Source: JBBSBL01 sp038251325
GTDB taxonomy: Bacteria > Actinomycetota > Thermoleophilia > Solirubrobacterales > Solirubrobacteraceae
NCBI GenBank assembly: GCA_038251325.1
Contig: JBBSBL010000047.1
Coordinates: forward strand, 1-18,636
Direction: 5' to 3'
DNA: 18,636 nt
In this document: positions 1 through 6,928 of the stretch, one piece after another
How the letters are laid out: each line of letters starts with the position of its first letter
How positions within the stretch are numbered: the stretch's first letter is position 1
The notes under the pieces: generated by a model
What the model saw: the letters and a program-made list of their open reading frames with translations, nothing else
What the model was told of the DNA's origin: nothing
Databases searched by the model: none
Translations under genes and position numbers: made by a program

Positions 1-523
1 CGCGGTCCGCGTGGGCCTCCGCCTCGCCGACGTTGTGGGTGGAGAAGATCACCGCGGTGCCGTCGGCCACGAGCGAGGAGATGAACTCCCACAGGCGCTC
101 GCGCTGGCGCGGGTCCAGCGAGGAGGAGGGCTCGTCGAGCAGCAGCACCTCCGGGGCGCGGAGCAGTCCGATGGCGATGTTCACCCGCTGCTGGTTGCCG
201 CCGGAGAGCGTCCCGATCTCATCGCCGGCCCGGTCCTCCAGGCCGGTCTGCTCGAGCATGCGCCCGACCGCGGCGTCCGGGTCGGACATGCGCTCGAGCC
301 GCGCGAAGAGACGCAGGTTCTCGGCGACCGAGAGCTTGGAGTACACCGCCGGCTGCTGGGGCACCCAGCCGACCTCCCCGGGTGGGCGCGAGATCTCCCC
401 ACCGGTCGGCGTCTGGATCCCGGCGAGCATCGTCAGCAGGGTCGTCTTCCCCGCGCCGTTGGGCTGGGGTTGGCCGGCGGCGCCCCGGGGGGGCCCCCCC
501 GCGCCGGCGGTCGGGGCGGCCAT
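1..523 (-). CDS. ABC transporter ATP-binding protein, 3'-truncated by window edge, N-terminus abnormal
   Basis: This is the nucleotide-binding subunit of an ABC transporter, acting on the cytoplasmic face of the membrane; its permease and substrate are not visible. Motifs appear in the right order: a Walker A core NGAGKTT with the lysine at residue 26, a Q-loop in VPQQPAVYSKLS, the signature LSGGNQQRVN, Walker B VLLLDEPSSSLD, and the H-loop in FSTHN near the window edge. The chosen ATG at 523 lies 10 bp after the AI-2E permease stop, so the two are probably co-transcribed. The oddity is the N-terminus. The family normally has about 40 residues, including the A-loop aromatic strand, before the Walker A lysine. 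Here there are only 25, of low complexity (Ala/Gly/Pro), and the first Walker A glycine appears to be Gln. It could be a decayed gene or a local sequence error. The family call is firm; functionality is doubtful. Confidence 0.85.
   Translation of the reverse strand, partial: MAAPTAGAGGPPRGAAGQPQPNGAGKTTLLTMLAGIQTPTGGEISRPPGEVGWVPQQPAVYSKLSVAENLRLFARLERMSDPDAAVGRMLEQTGLEDRAGDEIGTLSGGNQQRVNIAIGLLRAPEVLLLDEPSSSLDPRQRERLWEFISSLVADGTAVIFSTHNVGEAEAHADR
487..500. repeat. G7C7 palindrome inside ABC ATPase N-terminal region
   Basis: Seven G followed directly by seven C form a perfect 14-bp palindrome within a longer GC-only stretch (about 477-513). It sits exactly where the ABC ATPase N-terminal strands should be encoded. 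Such tracts are prone to sequencing or assembly error, which may explain the abnormal protein start. Confidence 0.8.
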
Positions 524-533
524 GCGCCGGAGA

Positions 534-1790
534 CTACCCGCCTCCGGGCGGACCGGGCGGACCGGGCGGCGGTGGCGTGCCCCACGGCTCGAGCACGAGA
601 TGCCGGCGGAGATAGATCACGGTCTCACGGGCGATCGCGGTGAGCGGGAGGGCGAGCAGCGCGCCGACGATCCCGTAGATCTCGGCCCCGACGAGCAGGG
701 CGAAGATCACGATCAACGGGTTGATCCGCAGGGAGTGGCCGAACACCTGGGGGGCGACGACGTGCCCCTCGAACTGCTGCAGCGCGACGAACGTCAGGCC
801 GACCCAGAGCGCGTCGGTCGGCTGGCCGAAGAGCGCGACGAGCACGGGCGGGACCGCGCCGAGCACCGGCCCGACGTAGGGGATCAGCTCCATGAGCCCG
901 TACCAGGCGGCGAAGAACAGGGCGTACGTGCGGCCTTCGGGGAAGATGCCCACCGTGCCGAGGATCCACAGGGCGACGCCCGCGCTCGCCCCCATGATGA
1001 GGCTGAACAGGATCTGACCGCGCACATAGGAGAAGACGGCGCGCTGGACCTGGACCGGGTAGTCGTCCTCCGGGGTGCCGTCGCCGGGGGGCATGACGGT
1101 GCGGACGAGGCGGTCGATGGCCGGGGCGTAGAGGAGCATGTAGATCGAGATGACGAGGATCAGGACCAGCGCGAAGCCCACCTCGACGGCGCTCTGGAGC
1201 AGCGTGCGGCCGAACGAGACGACGTCGCCGGAGCTCTGCAGCACCTTGCTCTGGAGCGTCTGGAGCGCGGTCTGCCCCTGGCGGCGGATCTGCACGTTCA
1301 ACCCGTTCTGGTCGAGCCATACCTGGAGGTCGCCGAGGCTGCGGTTCGCGGAGTTCACGAAGTCCGGCACGTTGCGCTGGAAGGTCGAGACCTGGTCGGC
1401 CACCGGGTTCGCGAGCAGCACCCCGATCCCCGCGAGCGCGAGGAAGAAGCCCAGGTACACGATCATCACCGCCGCCCCCCGCCGCACCCGGCCGTGGCGC
1501 GCGACCCGGGCCACGAGCGGGTTGAGGATCAGCGCGATGACGCTCGCGATGGTGAACACGATGAGCACCGAGCCGATCGCGTTGCCCAGGACGAACAGGA
1601 ACAGCAGCGCGAGCGGCAGCGTGACGAGCTGGATCCAGCGGGGGACGACGACGCGCGGCGCCGGGTCCCGCGGCAGGCCGGGGGCGTCGCCGCCGTCCAG
1701 GGCGTCCGGCGCGTCCGGCGCCGGCGGGTCGGCCGCCGGCGCGCCGCCCGCCGCGGGCTCGGTGGGCGGGTCTGAAACCTCGCGCGTCAT
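534..1790 (-). CDS. AI-2E family transporter (PerM/YtvI-like permease)
   Basis: This 418-aa polytopic membrane protein belongs to the AI-2E exporter/permease family (old name UPF0118, DUF20). Family members export small molecules or act as Na+/H+ antiporters; the substrate here cannot be told. About 45 Pro/Ala/Asp-rich residues precede the first membrane segment (LVTLPLALLFLFVLGNAIG). A paired early segment follows, then a long soluble loop (about 130-200), then the family's C-terminal membrane block with the typical ELIPYVGPVLGAVPPVLVAL and QQFEGHVVAPQVFG motifs. The start is the ATG at 1790, preceded by a G-rich Shine-Dalgarno-like tract (GGGGGGCGGG). The same frame stays open further upstream but would run antisense through the neighbouring metallophosphoesterase. 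The C-terminus ends in a Pro/Gly run. It stops with TAG 10 bp before the ABC ATPase and is divergent from the 1821 gene with a 30-bp gap. Confidence 0.9.
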   Translation of the reverse strand: MTREVSDPPTEPAAGGAPAADPPAPDAPDALDGGDAPGLPRDPAPRVVVPRWIQLVTLPLALLFLFVLGNAIGSVLIVFTIASVIALILNPLVARVARHGRVRRGAAVMIVYLGFFLALAGIGVLLANPVADQVSTFQRNVPDFVNSANRSLGDLQVWLDQNGLNVQIRRQGQTALQTLQSKVLQSSGDVVSFGRTLLQSAVEVGFALVLILVISIYMLLYAPAIDRLVRTVMPPGDGTPEDDYPVQVQRAVFSYVRGQILFSLIMGASAGVALWILGTVGIFPEGRTYALFFAAWYGLMELIPYVGPVLGAVPPVLVALFGQPTDALWVGLTFVALQQFEGHVVAPQVFGHSLRINPLIVIFALLVGAEIYGIVGALLALPLTAIARETVIYLRRHLVLEPWGTPPPPGPPGPPGGG

Positions 1791-1820
1791 CCCGCCCCCC
1801 AGTATGGGGCACGGCCGGGC

Positions 1821-2621
1821 GTGAGCGCCGCGGCGACGATCCTCTTCGTCGGCGACGTCGTGGGCGGTGTCGGGCGACGGACACTCCTCGCGCTGCTGCC
1901 CGGCCTGCGCGAGCGCGTGGGGGCGGACTTCGTGGTGGTCAACGGCGAGAACGCGGCCGGCGGGGTCGGCATCACGCCGAAGATCGCCCGCGAGCTGCTC
2001 GCCGCCGGGGTCGACGTCATCACGCTGGGCAACCACACCTACCGTCACCGCGAGGTCTACCCCTACCTCGACGAGGAGCCGCGGATCCTGCGCCCCGCGA
2101 ACTTCCTGCGCTCCCAGCCGGGCCACGGGAGCACCGTGGTCGAGCGGGAGGGCGTGCGCCTCGGCGTCATCTCGCTGTCCGGCAACCTCTTCATGAACGC
2201 CGGCCGGCCCGCGTTCTCGGAGGCCGACGCGGCGCTGCACGCGCTCAAGGGCCGGGTCGACCACGTGCTCGTCGACATGCACGCCGAGGCGACGAGCGAG
2301 AAGGTCGGCATGGGCTGGCACCTCGACGGGCGTGTGACCGCGGTGGTCGGCACCCACACGCACGTCCCGACGAATGACGCGCGCGTGCTGCCGGGCGGGA
2401 CGGCCTACATCACCGACGTCGGCATGACGGGCCCGCGCGGCGGAGTGATCGGCGTGCGCCGCGAGCAGGCGCTCGAGTCGCTCGTCACCCGGATGCCGGT
2501 GCGCTTCGAGACGGCAGAGGAGGACCCGTGGCTCATGGCGGCCGTCATCCGCTGCTCGGCGCCGATGCGCGCGGACGCGATCGAGCCGCTGCTCGAGCCG
2601 GCGCCGGCGGGCGTGCGCTAG
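1821..2621 (+). CDS. YmdB family (TIGR00282) metallophosphoesterase
   Basis: This 266-aa protein is a dinuclear-metal phosphoesterase. In Bacillus subtilis the family member YmdB hydrolyses 2',3'- and 3',5'-cyclic nucleotides and affects biofilm and motility decisions. The metal-ligand motifs are all present: FVGDVVG (Asp12), NGENAAGG (Glu43, Asn44), LGNH (Asn71, His72), VDMHAEATSEK and GTHTHVPT. The length equals the usual family size. Translation starts at GTG 1821 (V-S-A-A-A-T). There is no strong Shine-Dalgarno sequence, only G-rich sequence upstream. Its last 77 bp overlap the 3' end of the glycosyltransferase on the opposite strand. The family motif GNHTW is GNHTY here, a mild change. 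In many bacteria this gene sits near rny (RNase Y), which is not in this window. Family assignment is strong; the physiological substrate is unknown. Confidence 0.93.
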   Translation: MSAAATILFVGDVVGGVGRRTLLALLPGLRERVGADFVVVNGENAAGGVGITPKIARELLAAGVDVITLGNHTYRHREVYPYLDEEPRILRPANFLRSQPGHGSTVVEREGVRLGVISLSGNLFMNAGRPAFSEADAALHALKGRVDHVLVDMHAEATSEKVGMGWHLDGRVTAVVGTHTHVPTNDARVLPGGTAYITDVGMTGPRGGVIGVRREQALESLVTRMPVRFETAEEDPWLMAAVIRCSAPMRADAIEPLLEPAPAGVR

Positions 2622-4260
2622 CCGGCCGGGACGGGGCGGCGGGCGGGGCGATCGCGCCGGCCGGTCGCTCGGCCGGCCGGAAGCGGAGCACGATCGCCGT
2701 GAGCGCCGGCGGCACGAACCAGACGAGGTAGGGGAAGAACCAGTAGACGGCGCCGAGCTGGAGCGCGATCAGCAGGGCCGCGGCGAGCGCCGCCACCTGG
2801 CCGAGGTCGCGGCGGCGCGGCACGACGGCCAGCGCGAGCGCGAGGAGCACCGTCGCCGCCTGCACCGCGGTGCGGGCCGCCTCCGGCCAGCCGTAGAGGC
2901 CCCACGGCGAGAACGGGGCGTCGCGCCCGGCCTGGAATCCGATCGTCCGCCGCCAGATCGCGAGCGGGTCGCCGGTGAAGGGCGCGAGCGCGAGCGCGGC
3001 CACGAGCGCAAAGCCGAGGGCGTAGAAAGCGACGTCCCGCCGCCGCCACGGCCGGCCCGGCGTCCGGAGGAAGAGCGGCGCGAGCACCAGCGGCGCCATC
3101 TTCGCCAGGCCCGCCGCGGCGATCGCCGCCCCGCGCAGCGCCGGGCGGGCGGCGGCGAGCAGGGCGCCGGTGACGAGCAGCGCGACGAGCCCGTCGTTCG
3201 CGTTCGTGTTGGCCACGAACAGCGTGAACGGGAAGCTCGCCCAGGACCAGGCGAGCAACACCCCGGTGGCCGGTCCGCGGATCCGTCTCCCGAGCCAGAA
3301 GAGGCCGAGGAGCGTCAGCAGGTCGAAGGCGATCGCCGCGGCGTGGGCGGCGGCCAGGTCGTCCGGCGCGCCGCCTGCGCCCAGCACCGCGACGAACGGG
3401 GCGTAGGCCTCGTAGGTGACCGGGCCGTAGGTGTCCCCGCGCTCGAGTCCCTTCGGGAACCCGCCGTAGAGGCGGTGGCCGTCGAGCAGGCGATCTCCGC
3501 CGACGACGCTGGCGTGGCCGACGTCGATCACGTTCGAGTCGACGACGTTCAGCCCGACGCGGAAGCCGACGAGGAAGACCAGGCCGACCGCCAGCCACGT
3601 GACGGGGACGAGCGGGCGCCACGGCTCGCGCGGCCGGCCGGGCGCGCGGCGGAAGCCGAGCCAGAGCAGGCGGGCCAGCAGGTAGGCGAGGGACGGGAAG
3701 AGGATCGGGACCATGAGATCGATCCGCCCATTGCTGAAGGCCGCGAACGCGGCGCTCGTCCCGCCGACGAGCACGAGCAGGTCGAGGTGGAGCAGCCGGG
3801 GGCGCCGCCGGCGGCCGACCGGGAGCCACGGCAGGAGGAAGAGCGCGCAGAGCGGCAGCCAGACCCAGAGCGCCCCCACGCGGCGGCCGAACGCGCCCGG
3901 GTAGCCGCGCGCCATGGTCCACGCCACCTGGTAGCCGGTCCACGACTCGGTCACCGCCCCGGTGGCGTCGTCGACGTAGGCCTGGCCGATCTGCTTCCCG
4001 GCGCGGGTCCAGAGGTCGACCGTCCAGCGCCCGCCCTGCCGGGTCGCGTAGCCGTAGGACCCTGGATGCCGCGCCCGCTCGCGACGGAGCTTGGGGTCGA
4101 GCAGCGCGATGGCGTTCGCGCGGTCGCGGTCCAGGCGCGGGGCTCCGGGCCGCAGCGGGGCGGTCGGCGGGCCGGCGGCGGCCTGCGCCGGGACGGCACC
4201 GGGGCCGGCGACCGCCAGGGCCAGGGTCACCGCGGCGAGCAGCGCCGCGGCCCCCTTCAC
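2545..4260 (-). CDS. Polytopic GT-C-like membrane glycosyltransferase
   Basis: This is a 571-aa integral membrane protein. It starts with a secretion signal-like segment (hydrophobic residues 3-20, possible AQA-A cleavage near residue 27). A soluble part of about 100 residues follows, then roughly ten hydrophobic segments ending in YWFFPYLVWFVPPALTAIVL. The motif with Asp before IDVGHASVVGGDRLL and DGHRLYGG resembles the first-loop acidic motif of polyprenyl-phosphate-dependent GT-C enzymes (DUF2029/GT87-like mannosyltransferases). I therefore infer sugar transfer from a lipid-linked donor outside the membrane. The start is GTG 4260, overlapping the gtrA-like stop as GTGA, so the genes are translationally coupled. 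The last 25 residues are basic and Ala/Pro-rich and overlap the convergent metallophosphoesterase gene. The acceptor is unknown. A non-enzymatic DUF2029-like membrane protein is the main alternative. Confidence 0.75.
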   Translation of the reverse strand: MKGAAALLAAVTLALAVAGPGAVPAQAAAGPPTAPLRPGAPRLDRDRANAIALLDPKLRRERARHPGSYGYATRQGGRWTVDLWTRAGKQIGQAYVDDATGAVTESWTGYQVAWTMARGYPGAFGRRVGALWVWLPLCALFLLPWLPVGRRRRPRLLHLDLLVLVGGTSAAFAAFSNGRIDLMVPILFPSLAYLLARLLWLGFRRAPGRPREPWRPLVPVTWLAVGLVFLVGFRVGLNVVDSNVIDVGHASVVGGDRLLDGHRLYGGFPKGLERGDTYGPVTYEAYAPFVAVLGAGGAPDDLAAAHAAAIAFDLLTLLGLFWLGRRIRGPATGVLLAWSWASFPFTLFVANTNANDGLVALLVTGALLAAARPALRGAAIAAAGLAKMAPLVLAPLFLRTPGRPWRRRDVAFYALGFALVAALALAPFTGDPLAIWRRTIGFQAGRDAPFSPWGLYGWPEAARTAVQAATVLLALALAVVPRRRDLGQVAALAAALLIALQLGAVYWFFPYLVWFVPPALTAIVLRFRPAERPAGAIAPPAAPSRPASARPPAPARAAARSRPRASAPSSG

Positions 4261-4721
4261 CGCCCGAAGCTCCAGAGCTTGTTGCCGACGAACGACAGCG
4301 GCGTCCCCGTGGCGATCGCGATCGCCTGGGCGGGGACCTCCGCCATGCCGGCGCTGCCGACCAGCACGGTGAGGACGACGAACGTGAAGGCGAAGGTCAC
4401 CGCGCTCACGGTGAGGAAGCGGGCGGCCTGGAAGCCGGCGTGGCCCTCGCGGGCGCCGAAGGTCCAGTGGCGGTTCCACCAGAAGTTGTTCGCGACCGAG
4501 ACGAGGAAGGCGACGACCGCCGCGGCTCGGTAGTCGATGCCGAGCGCGTGGACGCACAGCGCGAAGGTCACGAGATTGACGACGTAGCCGCTCCCGCCGA
4601 CCACGGCGAAGCGCCCCAACTGCATCCAGTTGTGCGGCTTGCGCATCCCGTGCCCGACGCGCCGGTGCAGGCGCAGCCGGCCGGGCGGGGACTCGACGGC
4701 GGTGGTCACATCCTCGGGCAT
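4257..4721 (-). CDS. GtrA family membrane protein (putative polyprenyl-phosphate-sugar flippase)
   Basis: This 154-aa protein has four membrane segments typical of GtrA, beginning at LGRFAVVGGSGYVVNLVTFALCV. The family signature VANNFWWNRHWTF lies between helices 2 and 3, and VGNKLWSF at the end. GtrA proteins are thought to flip or position polyprenyl-phosphate sugars for glycosylation of O-antigen, teichoic acids or arabinogalactan. ATG 4721 is the longest sensible start. ATG 4646 (M-R-K-P-H-N), preceded by GGGCACGGG, would give a 129-aa protein closer to the usual family start and is a real alternative. The stop overlaps the glycosyltransferase start by 4 bp. The partner enzyme is therefore probably that downstream gene, the flippase supplying its donor sugar. 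The upstream phosphodiesterase ends 56 bp before it. Confidence 0.88.
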   Translation of the reverse strand: MPEDVTTAVESPPGRLRLHRRVGHGMRKPHNWMQLGRFAVVGGSGYVVNLVTFALCVHALGIDYRAAAVVAFLVSVANNFWWNRHWTFGAREGHAGFQAARFLTVSAVTFAFTFVVLTVLVGSAGMAEVPAQAIAIATGTPLSFVGNKLWSFGR

Positions 4722-4777
4722 CGGCCCGGACAGCGTAACCGCGGGCCCGCCCCCGTACGGCGTCTGCGCTCCGGGAG

Positions 4778-6250
4778 TCAGTCCTCGGACAGGCCGAAGT
4801 GCGCCCGCACCATCGGCGCGACGTCGCGGATCGTCCAGCACGCCCGCGCCGCGCGGGAGTCCGGGCCGGTGCCGCACCACAGCAGCGCGCCGAGCGAGTC
4901 GGAGCGGTGGAGGGACCCGTGGCTGCCGCCGCCGACGTGGTCCGCCCCGCCCCAGTCGAGGAACTCGTAGCCCGGCGCCGCGGAGAGCAGGACGTCGCCC
5001 GCGGTCGGGCATTGCAGCGCCGACCAGATCCGCCCCAGCGCGTCGGGGTACTCGCTCCCGACGAGGCGCCCGTCCTCGAGCTCGACCGCGAGGACCGACT
5101 CGTCGCCCTCCAGGCTCCACGCCGCGCCGCGGTCGTCGGTCGCGCCGGCGCCCGGGGCGAAGCGCAACTCGCCCCCCGCTCCCCGCACGCTCGCCTCGGC
5201 ACCGACCATGCGCATGACGAGGTCGACCCCCTCCACGCGCTCCGCGTCGCGCGCCGCCCGCGCGGCGATCCGCTCGCGGCGCGCCGGGTCGCCCAGCGCG
5301 TAGATCATCGCCGAGCGCTGGGCGAGCCCGAGCGCCAGCTCCTCGGTCTCCCCGCCGGCTTCGCTCGGCGCGCGCACGACCCACCCCTGCAGGCCGGCGC
5401 GCAGATCGATGCGGCTCTGGACGTCGGCATGGGAGTGATCGGCCATGACGATCACGGCGTGGTCGGCGAGGAACGCGTCCGGGCCGCCCGTGGCGTCCAT
5501 CACGCGCAGGAGCTGGCGGTCGGCCTCGGCGATCGAGGTGATCGTCGCGTCGGGGCCGTGGCGGTGCGACCACCCGTCGTTGTCGGGCAGGGAGAGCAGC
5601 AGGAAGTCGAACAGGTCGCGCTCGGCCAGCCACGCGCCGACGCAGCCGCTGTGCTTGTCGCGCACGCCCGGCAGGCCGAGCTGGCCGCGACAGCCGGTGC
5701 GCCGTGAGGCGAAGATGTCCGCGTAGAAGAGCTCCTTGGGACCGTGGACGGGCTCGCGGAAGAGCGTCGAGGTGGCGATCCGGGCCAGCGCGGTCTCGTT
5801 CGCCACCTCGTGGCGGAAGCGGCCGCGGTACATGAGGTAGGTCGTCCCGGCCGTGCGCACACCCGCGTCGTCGAGCGACTCGAACACCGTCTCGACGTCC
5901 CTCGAGAGGTGGTCGCGGTTCATGTTGTAGATCGTGTCCGTCAGCGAGCGGTAGATCCCGGCCTCGCGCGAGGCGGAGAACGAGGAGCCGTACTCCACGT
6001 AGCGCCCCTCGTCGCGGTGGTACCAGTTCATGCTCGGGATCCGGTGCTCGTCGGGCCCTGCGCCGGTGATGATGCTCGCCGCGCAGACCGGCGTCACGGA
6101 GGGGAACGCGGCGACGCAGTCGTCGACGTAGGTGCCCTCCTCGAGGATGCGCGCGAGCGCGGGCGCCCGGCCCGCCGCCACGGCGCGCTCGAGCATCGCC
6201 GGCTTGAGCCCGTCGACGACGGCGAGGACGAGCTTGCGGCCGGCGCTCAC
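4778..6250 (-). CDS. Alkaline phosphatase superfamily / type I phosphodiesterase-nucleotide pyrophosphatase
   Basis: This 490-aa protein has the metal-dependent phosphodiesterase fold. Visible catalytic parts are VVDGLKP (Asp13), FPSVTPVCAASI with the nucleophile Thr53, LPDNDGWSHRHG (Asp223/Asp225, His229/His231), VMADHSH (Asp271, His272), and a C-terminal GGGSHGSLH supplying the last histidine. Members hydrolyse phosphodiesters or phosphomonoesters, and some move phospho-alcohol groups onto envelope glycans. No signal peptide or membrane anchor is seen, so it looks cytoplasmic unless exported otherwise. GTG 6250 was chosen because it overlaps the upstream DUF4126 stop as GTGA and puts the AxVDG strand at the N-terminus as in relatives. 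A region of about 120 residues (85-205) between Thr53 and the second metal motif is an insert of unknown role. The substrate is unknown. The operon suggests a glycan or lipid phosphodiester. Confidence 0.88.
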   Translation of the reverse strand: MSAGRKLVLAVVDGLKPAMLERAVAAGRAPALARILEEGTYVDDCVAAFPSVTPVCAASIITGAGPDEHRIPSMNWYHRDEGRYVEYGSSFSASREAGIYRSLTDTIYNMNRDHLSRDVETVFESLDDAGVRTAGTTYLMYRGRFRHEVANETALARIATSTLFREPVHGPKELFYADIFASRRTGCRGQLGLPGVRDKHSGCVGAWLAERDLFDFLLLSLPDNDGWSHRHGPDATITSIAEADRQLLRVMDATGGPDAFLADHAVIVMADHSHADVQSRIDLRAGLQGWVVRAPSEAGGETEELALGLAQRSAMIYALGDPARRERIAARAARDAERVEGVDLVMRMVGAEASVRGAGGELRFAPGAGATDDRGAAWSLEGDESVLAVELEDGRLVGSEYPDALGRIWSALQCPTAGDVLLSAAPGYEFLDWGGADHVGGGSHGSLHRSDSLGALLWCGTGPDSRAARACWTIRDVAPMVRAHFGLSED

Positions 6251-6837
6251 CGCAGCACGCGGAGCCCGGCGAACTTGCGGCCCTCGCGCCGGCGCCCGGT
6301 GAGGAGCAGCCAGAGGACGAGGAGCAGCGCGACCAGGCCGACCGGCGGCGCCGGCACCGACAGGCCGGCCACGGCGGTGCCCGCGCCCTCGGCGTAGAGC
6401 GGCAGCGCTCCCGCCGCGGCCGGGTCCAGCCGGCGGCGCACACGGGCGAAGAGGTCGCGGGTCGCCGCGTGGGCGACCGCGGCGCAGAGGAGCCCGCCGG
6501 CGAGGCCCGGCCAGGAGACGAAGCCCTCGGCGGCGAGCGCTCCTGCGAAGAGCACCGCCCCGAGGCCGAGCGCGATCCCGGCCATCGCCGCCCCGCCGGG
6601 GCCGGCCTCCAGGGCCGCCGCGCCGACGCGGCGCTCGACCGCCACGAAGACGAACAGCACCGCGACGAGCGCGAACAGGAACCCGACGGATTCGAGGAAC
6701 GCGTAGTCGGTCCCGTCGAAGTCCACGCCGAGGTCCTCGCGCGCGAGAACACCCACGAGCAGCGTGGGCAGGAAGGGGCGGATGCCGGCGCCGACGCTGA
6801 AGCCGGCGCCCTGGCAGATGGCGAGGAAGAGACGCAC
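6247..6837 (-). CDS. DUF4126-like membrane protein
   Basis: This 196-aa hydrophobic protein has about five membrane segments. The opening AICQGAGFSVGAGIRPFLPTLLVGVLA matches the DUF4126 pattern, in which a Gly/Ala-rich helix precedes a conserved R-x-F-L-P. No enzymatic motif is visible and the family function is not established. The start is GTG 6837, preceded by no clear Shine-Dalgarno sequence. The frame stays open 75 bp upstream but with poorly conserved-looking, arginine-rich sequence. A TAAGGT hexamer at 6864-6869 on this strand could be a -10 element giving a leader of roughly 20 nt. It is the first gene of the operon: its stop overlaps the phosphodiesterase start by 4 bp, and gtrA-like and GT-C-like genes follow. 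A membrane partner role in the same pathway is inference only. Confidence 0.7.
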   Translation of the reverse strand: MRLFLAICQGAGFSVGAGIRPFLPTLLVGVLAREDLGVDFDGTDYAFLESVGFLFALVAVLFVFVAVERRVGAAALEAGPGGAAMAGIALGLGAVLFAGALAAEGFVSWPGLAGGLLCAAVAHAATRDLFARVRRRLDPAAAGALPLYAEGAGTAVAGLSVPAPPVGLVALLLVLWLLLTGRRREGRKFAGLRVLR

Positions 6838-6928
6838 GGGTTGCGCTACGGTCCGGGCGCGTGACCTTACCCCACGCGACGAGGGACCCGGCGCGGGGCG
6901 GCGAAACCCCACGCTCGAGGCCCCGCCG

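Noticed and set aside
33..1775. Very long plus-strand open frame opposite the ABC ATPase and AI-2E permease
   Set aside because: It encodes Arg/Asp/Glu/His-rich sequence without family motifs and lies fully antisense to two well-recognised genes. High GC content keeps such frames open.
3343..4533. Plus-strand open frame of about 400 codons opposite the glycosyltransferase and GtrA genes
   Set aside because: Composition is that of antisense high-GC sequence, and the minus strand has clear membrane-protein families here.
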